Part shown: piece by piece, positions 32,715 through 35,396 of the stretch
Position numbering within the stretch: position 1 is the first letter of the stretch
Layout: every line of letters begins with the position of its first letter
NCBI GenBank assembly: GCA_903857795.1
Contig: CAIOGM010000028.1
Location: forward strand, 1-35,396
DNA: 35,396 nucleotides
Source: an uncultured Geobacter sp.
GTDB taxonomy: Bacteria > Desulfobacterota > Desulfuromonadia > Geobacterales > CAIOGM01
Direction: 5' to 3'
Notes under the pieces: generated by a model
The model's database searches: none
The model's input: the letters and a program-made list of their open reading frames with translations, nothing else
Told to the model about the DNA's origin: nothing
Translations under genes and position numbers: made by a program

Positions 32715-33204
32715 AGTTATCTGAATAGTTAGTTTTGGTATTATGCAGAACGTGCATTGATATTATATTACACTTATTCTTGGCAGTTGTAGGGTCTAGC
32801 ACTGTGATAGCCTCTGGTTTGGCGTCTAGGATACGCAATAAGTTATCCATGCTTTTAGATTGAGTCACATCTCCATTCTCGTAGCGGGCGAAGGCTTTGA
32901 CTCCTCCTCCTAGCACACGCCCTAAATTATCCTGAGTGTACCCCAACTTCATGCGGATTTCTTTGATCTTTGTCGAAGTCAAGAAACCATCTACCTCTCT
33001 ATGGAAGTCGCGGATTCTTCGGGTAGAGGACCTCATTGTGTCGTCACCAACGAACTCTTCCTGGCAACCGTTGCATTTGTGAACTACGTACTCTGGATAC
33101 TCCAGAGTGGAACCTTTGTAAGTAAAAGTTTCCGTAACTGAAGTAACCTGGAGGGGATGATCGCAAATCGGACAGGGATCGCCATTTTTATAATTCTTTG
33201 CCAT
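32689..33204 (-). CDS. mqsA: MqsA-like antitoxin with C-terminal extension
   Basis: A 171-residue antitoxin and repressor. The N-terminal zinc domain has CPIC near residue 11 and CNGC near 45, the four cysteines used by MqsA. The C-terminal helix-turn-helix (IKEIRMKLGYTQDNLGRVLG, then GGVKAFARYENGDV) matches the MqsA DNA-binding part closely. E. coli MqsA ends about 40 residues sooner; here the protein continues with DPTTAKNKCNIISMHVLHNT and onward to residue 171. In toxin-antitoxin-chaperone systems such a tail is the aggregation-prone segment recognised by the SecB-like chaperone. It starts 9 bases after the toxin gene. Confidence 0.92.
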   Translation of the reverse strand: MAKNYKNGDPCPICDHPLQVTSVTETFTYKGSTLEYPEYVVHKCNGCQEEFVGDDTMRSSTRRIRDFHREVDGFLTSTKIKEIRMKLGYTQDNLGRVLGGGVKAFARYENGDVTQSKSMDNLLRILDAKPEAITVLDPTTAKNKCNIISMHVLHNTKTNYSDNYARFTKNG

Positions 33205-33213
33205 AATCGGTTC

Positions 33214-33519
33214 CTATCTCTTCTTGAATGAGACGATGATCCCTTTATCACGTGCTTCCTGCAACTTGATGTATAGCCGATTTCCATTTGGGTCATCGGT
33301 CCGATATACGTCCTGCCATAGTCCTGGCATGTTATCCGACTCCATTGTTTTGTACAGTTCCGACGGTCGAAGGGCGTGGACGCGACCGACAATGTCTTCT
33401 TCGGTGACATATCCGAGAGTTACGGCATCATTCCGGCCCGTTTTCGTTATAATGCACGTAGCGGGGTCAGATATGAGCACCTTAATTCTGTCAAGGTCGT
33501 AGGTGGGCCTTTTCTCCAT
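33214..33519 (-). CDS. mqsR: MqsR-like mRNA interferase toxin
   Basis: A 101-residue toxin of the MqsR family, a RelE-fold ribonuclease that in E. coli cuts mRNA at GC-rich codons. The pattern MEKRPTYDLDRIKVLISDP at the start, then the ELYKTMES segment, WQDVYR, the Tyr-Ile-Lys strand and the closing GIIVSFKKR follow MqsR along its whole length, including the WQDVY and K-rich end that form the active site. It is first in the operon (toxin before antitoxin), as in E. coli mqsRA. A 19-bp palindrome sits just upstream. Confidence 0.92.
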   Translation of the reverse strand: MEKRPTYDLDRIKVLISDPATCIITKTGRNDAVTLGYVTEEDIVGRVHALRPSELYKTMESDNMPGLWQDVYRTDDPNGNRLYIKLQEARDKGIIVSFKKR

Positions 33520-33551
33520 CTCTATACTGATTTCCTTTTTCAGTCAATATA

Positions 33552-33570
33552 AAGTATCATAATGATACTT
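33552..33570. promoter_or_regulatory. Palindromic operator of the mqsRA-chaperone operon
   Basis: A perfect 19-base palindrome AAGTATCAT-A-ATGATACTT lies 33 bases upstream of the toxin start. On the minus strand it falls between a TTGCCA and a TACTTT element spaced 17 bases apart. This fits autorepression by the antitoxin. The sequence differs from the AACCT-AGGTT operator of E. coli MqsA. Confidence 0.65.
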
Positions 33571-33631
33571 GTGTGGCAAGGTTATGACGCTATTTTTACA
33601 AACACCACCAGTTTTTATAGCTGGGCGGTAA

Positions 33632-34180
33632 CTAGCGCGGGGGGAAAAGTCTCTGGTAACGCGGATTATCCGGGAGTTCTTTGAACAGCAGATTGCCTTG
33701 TAGGTCGTGGCGGGAGGTGTCGTCCTTGACTACGGCTTGCTCTAATGCATCAAGCGCCATGCCGGGACTTTCAAGTTTGAGGTACGCGTAGGCCAGGTCG
33801 AAATATCCGGCTTTGTCGTTGGGGTGCCTTCTGATCGCTTCGCGGAATGCTTCTACTGAACGAGTGGGTTCGTTGAGTTCCAGCCATGCCCAACCAATAG
33901 TATTCCAGACATTGAAGCTGTCGGGATCAAGTCCGGCCGCGGAGGTGGCCAGCTCGATGCGCTGCTTCGGGTCCGTGATCTGGTAGGATGCGATAAGCTG
34001 TTGTTGGGCACGTTGCGAACGGTAAAGATCTTCGGCAAGTTGCTTCCGATATTCTTCAAAATCGGCGCGAAGGGTTCTTAACTTCCAGTACTCGTAAATC
34101 GTTACCAGGACGAAGAGCACGCCCAGGAACGCAACGATGATGTTCAGTATGGTGAGGTAGTCTGAGCACGCCATTGTCAT
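33632..34180 (-). CDS. Membrane-anchored TPR protein
   Basis: A 182-residue protein with one N-terminal membrane helix (LTILNIIVAFLGVLFVLVTIYEYW, described here as residues ~8-32), a charged coiled-coil segment (~35-70) and about three tetratricopeptide repeats (FNVWNTIGWAWLELNEP, AGYFDLAYAYLKLESP). TPRs usually hold protein partners. The start could be ATG 34180 or 34174; neither has a strong ribosome site. It lies inside the integrated element, separate from the toxin operon, and has no recognisable enzymatic domain. Its role is unknown. Confidence 0.75.
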   Translation of the reverse strand: MTMACSDYLTILNIIVAFLGVLFVLVTIYEYWKLRTLRADFEEYRKQLAEDLYRSQRAQQQLIASYQITDPKQRIELATSAAGLDPDSFNVWNTIGWAWLELNEPTRSVEAFREAIRRHPNDKAGYFDLAYAYLKLESPGMALDALEQAVVKDDTSRHDLQGNLLFKELPDNPRYQRLFPPR

Positions 34181-34314
34181 GATTCGCTTGTAACATACTG
34201 CCGGTCAGGATTCAATTATCAGTTACGGTCACCGTGCCGTCTTGAAGGTTTGCTTTGCCGCGGCACACGTGCCGGGAGGTTTACGTGATAATTGTTGTGC
34301 GGCGTTTGATTGCA

Positions 34315-34350
34315 GCGCCACTACTTCGCCCGGTCCTGCCCGTGCTTACC
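34315..34350. repeat. Intergenic repeat, copy 1 (diverged)
   Basis: These 36 bases match copies 2 and 3 at about 30 positions, beginning GCGCCA and ending TTACC. It lies in the otherwise gene-free gap (34181-34391) upstream of the TPR gene. Confidence 0.6.
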
Positions 34351-34391
34351 TGTCGCCAGGAGGTGCTTAGCCTTGATTGAGGGCTATTGAC

Positions 34392-34601
34392 TCATGCGGC
34401 GAGCGGCAGGGTTAGATGGATGGGGACAGGACGTGACTCCAGTGACTCAATCCGTTCGGCCATGGTGCGCAGGGCCAAGGCTTCAGTCTTGATCATTGCT
34501 TCATCGGGAGTAGCGCCATAACACATGACCCCCGGCAGCTGCGGTACTTCGGCCAACCATCGACCGTCAACTTCCTGCTCATACTCGATGCTGAATTGCA
34601 T
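34392..34601 (-). CDS. HicB-family antitoxin-like protein (orphan)
   Basis: A 69-residue protein with the HicB RNase-H-like fold: FSIEYEQEVDGRWLAEVPQLPGV, then a YGATPDEAMIKTEALALRTMAER helix. HicB neutralises the HicA mRNA interferase. No hicA gene is visible on either side, and the protein lacks a C-terminal DNA-binding domain, so it is an orphan or acts with a distant partner. The ATG at 34601 has CAGGAGAAC upstream. A copy of the local repeat lies directly upstream. Confidence 0.8.
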   Translation of the reverse strand: MQFSIEYEQEVDGRWLAEVPQLPGVMCYGATPDEAMIKTEALALRTMAERIESLESRPVPIHLTLPLAA

Positions 34602-34620
34602 AAGTTCTCCTGTTTACTCA

Positions 34621-34670
34621 ATTCCCCTCGTTGCGCCACCACTTCACTCTGTCCTGCTCGTGCTCACCCT
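34621..34670. repeat. Intergenic repeat, copy 2
   Basis: A 50-base unit starting ATTCCCCTCGTTGCGCCACC. It is 47/50 identical to copy 3 at 34970-35019 in the same orientation, and fills the gap between the coiled-coil gene and hicB. Confidence 0.9.
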
Positions 34671-34671
34671 G

Positions 34672-34965
34672 CTACTTTGCCAACCTCAGCATAAGTGCGA
34701 CGATCACCCCGGTCTGCATAAAGATCAGGCCGACTACCCACTTGATGATTTCGGCTTTGGCCTCGGCAAGGGCGGTCATGGTCGCCATATCTCTGATGTC
34801 GGCCTTGGTGGCCAGCTCTTTCAAGTGCCGGGTTTCCAATTCGTTGACAACTATTTCTATTGTTTCTCTCTGCGTCTCGGCCTGGATCTCCGCTTGTATT
34901 TCGGGGACTCCCGCCGCCTTCAACTTTTTGGCGTAGGCCAACGTGTCAAATGTCATTGTTGCCAT
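34672..34965 (-). CDS. Small coiled-coil membrane protein (DUF1640-like)
   Basis: A 97-residue protein with a conserved-looking start FDTLAYAKKLKAAGVPEIQAE, a charged coiled coil (~20-70, including LETRHLKELATKADIRDM) and one C-terminal membrane helix (VVGLIFMQTGVIVALML). This layout matches the DUF1640/CCDC90-like small proteins common on bacterial and phage elements. Function is unknown. Its ribosome site (GAGGGGAA) is part of repeat copy 3, so the repeat supplies its translation start. Confidence 0.75.
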   Translation of the reverse strand: MATMTFDTLAYAKKLKAAGVPEIQAEIQAETQRETIEIVVNELETRHLKELATKADIRDMATMTALAEAKAEIIKWVVGLIFMQTGVIVALMLRLAK

Positions 34966-34969
34966 AATT

Positions 34970-35019
34970 ATTCCCCTCGTTGTGCCACCACTTCACTCTG
35001 TCCTGCTCGTGTGCACCCT
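34970..35019. repeat. Intergenic repeat, copy 3
   Basis: This unit is nearly identical to copy 2 (three differences in 50 bases). It lies between the truncated Cys-rich gene and the coiled-coil gene and contains the latter's Shine-Dalgarno on the minus strand. Confidence 0.9.
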
Positions 35020-35396
35020 TAAATACCGGAGGTGACCATGACTGCTTCTATTTTATTGCTGGTGTAGGGCGCGAAAAGTACAGCCTTGGCGACGGTTCCG
35101 CCACATGAAGTCGTGTGCCATACTAAGACGCCACCATTGGCAACGCACACCGCGGTACAGGTTTCAGATGTGCTGACCTTGCCGTCCTTGCATGTCGCGA
35201 CAGCCGTAACTGAACCACAACTGGTTGTGTACCACAAGCTGACCCCGCCATTTTGGGAGCAGGTTCCGGGACAGTTATCAGAAGTGCTTGTCTGGCCATT
35301 TGCACAAAGTGCGGTATAGGTGGAAGTAGCAGCAGGAGTAGTGGTTGACGAAGAGTTGCCACCCGATGAACTCGGGAGCCATTCAAAACCGTTGCC
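35019..35396 (-). CDS. Cys-rich DUF3761-like repeat protein (5' end outside window)
   Basis: The C-terminal 125 residues of a protein that enters from the right edge. A Ser/Thr/Gly-rich linker (SSSGGNSSSTTTPAATSTY) leads into two tandem cysteine-rich repeats of about 33 residues. The first is CANGQTSTSDNCPGTCSQNGG then SLWYTTSCG. The second is CKDGKVSTSETCTAVC, VANGGV and VWHTTSCG. The C-x-G-x-x-S...G-x-C-S-x-x-G-G pattern resembles DUF3761. A tail of ~25 residues follows. The linker and cysteines suggest a secreted protein with disulphides, but its N-terminus is not visible. Confidence 0.7.
   Translation of the reverse strand, partial: GNGFEWLPSSSGGNSSSTTTPAATSTYTALCANGQTSTSDNCPGTCSQNGGVSLWYTTSCGSVTAVATCKDGKVSTSETCTAVCVANGGVLVWHTTSCGGTVAKAVLFAPYTSNKIEAVMVTSGI

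Noticed and set aside
34315-35019. Integron cassette array with attC sites
   Set aside because: The repeats lack the GTTRRRY / RYYYAAC core sites and the folded imperfect palindrome of attC, and no integron-type integrase is visible.
1-35396. CRISPR array
   Set aside because: No regularly spaced short direct repeats were seen; the only direct repeats (34315-35019) are separated by genes.

Overview
The window looks like chromosome from a member of the Geobacter group (Desulfuromonadota). Supporting signs are the high-GC, Shine-Dalgarno-led genes, a periplasmic [NiFe] hydrogenase next to a multihaem c-type cytochrome with Ig-like (putative-Ig) domains, abundant NtrC-type sigma54 signalling, a DUF748 giant protein, and dispersed short inverted repeats between genes. 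This is inferred from gene content only.

Left part (1-9250). An AT-rich pair of overlapping nuclease genes (an HNH protein and a YhcG/DUF1016 PDDEXK protein) sits directly upstream of GC-rich hypE. A convergent cbiM/nikM-type metal-uptake gene follows. Divergent from it is a hydrogenase operon: Tat-exported small subunit, large subunit, a three-haem cytochrome, and the large-subunit maturation protease. These genes form a logical set. The CbiM-type protein probably supplies nickel, HypE makes cyanide for the Fe(CN)2CO site, the protease trims the large subunit, and the cytochrome is the likely electron acceptor, since the small subunit has no membrane anchor.

Core part (9290-18930). ileS-lspA, a bidirectional terminator, a convergent AEC-family transporter, ssb, a MazEF-type toxin-antitoxin pair, a 1201-residue DUF748/AsmA-like envelope protein, and tRNA-Asn with a clear promoter and terminator.

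Decayed strip (18930-21500). This holds only relics: a frameshifted small secreted protein, a broken DDE transposase, a 16-codon gene stump, and eroded pieces of an HMA metal-binding protein, a DUF2318 protein and a MacB/LolD-type ABC ATPase.

Metal-efflux operon (21568-30659). Histidine kinase, sigma54-dependent response regulator, outer-membrane factor, CusB-like adaptor with an N-terminal heavy-metal-binding domain, CusA-type RND pump (with the three-methionine relay at the E. coli CusA spacing), and a Met/His-rich periplasmic protein. It reads as a Cu(I)/Ag(I) export system.

Right part (30700-35396), a mobile-element junction. A 59-base 3' fragment of tRNA-Leu(UAA) lies between a dead P4-type integrase on its left and an intact tyrosine recombinase on its right. 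The newer element carries a tripartite MqsR toxin - MqsA antitoxin - SecB-like chaperone operon ending 7 bases before the integrase gene, then a TPR protein, an orphan HicB, a coiled-coil membrane protein and a truncated Cys-rich protein. The last three gene gaps carry copies of the same ~36-50 bp repeat. The best candidates for closer study are the toxin-antitoxin-chaperone operon wired to the integrase, the hydrogenase with its unusual cytochrome, and the repeat-separated small genes at the right edge.
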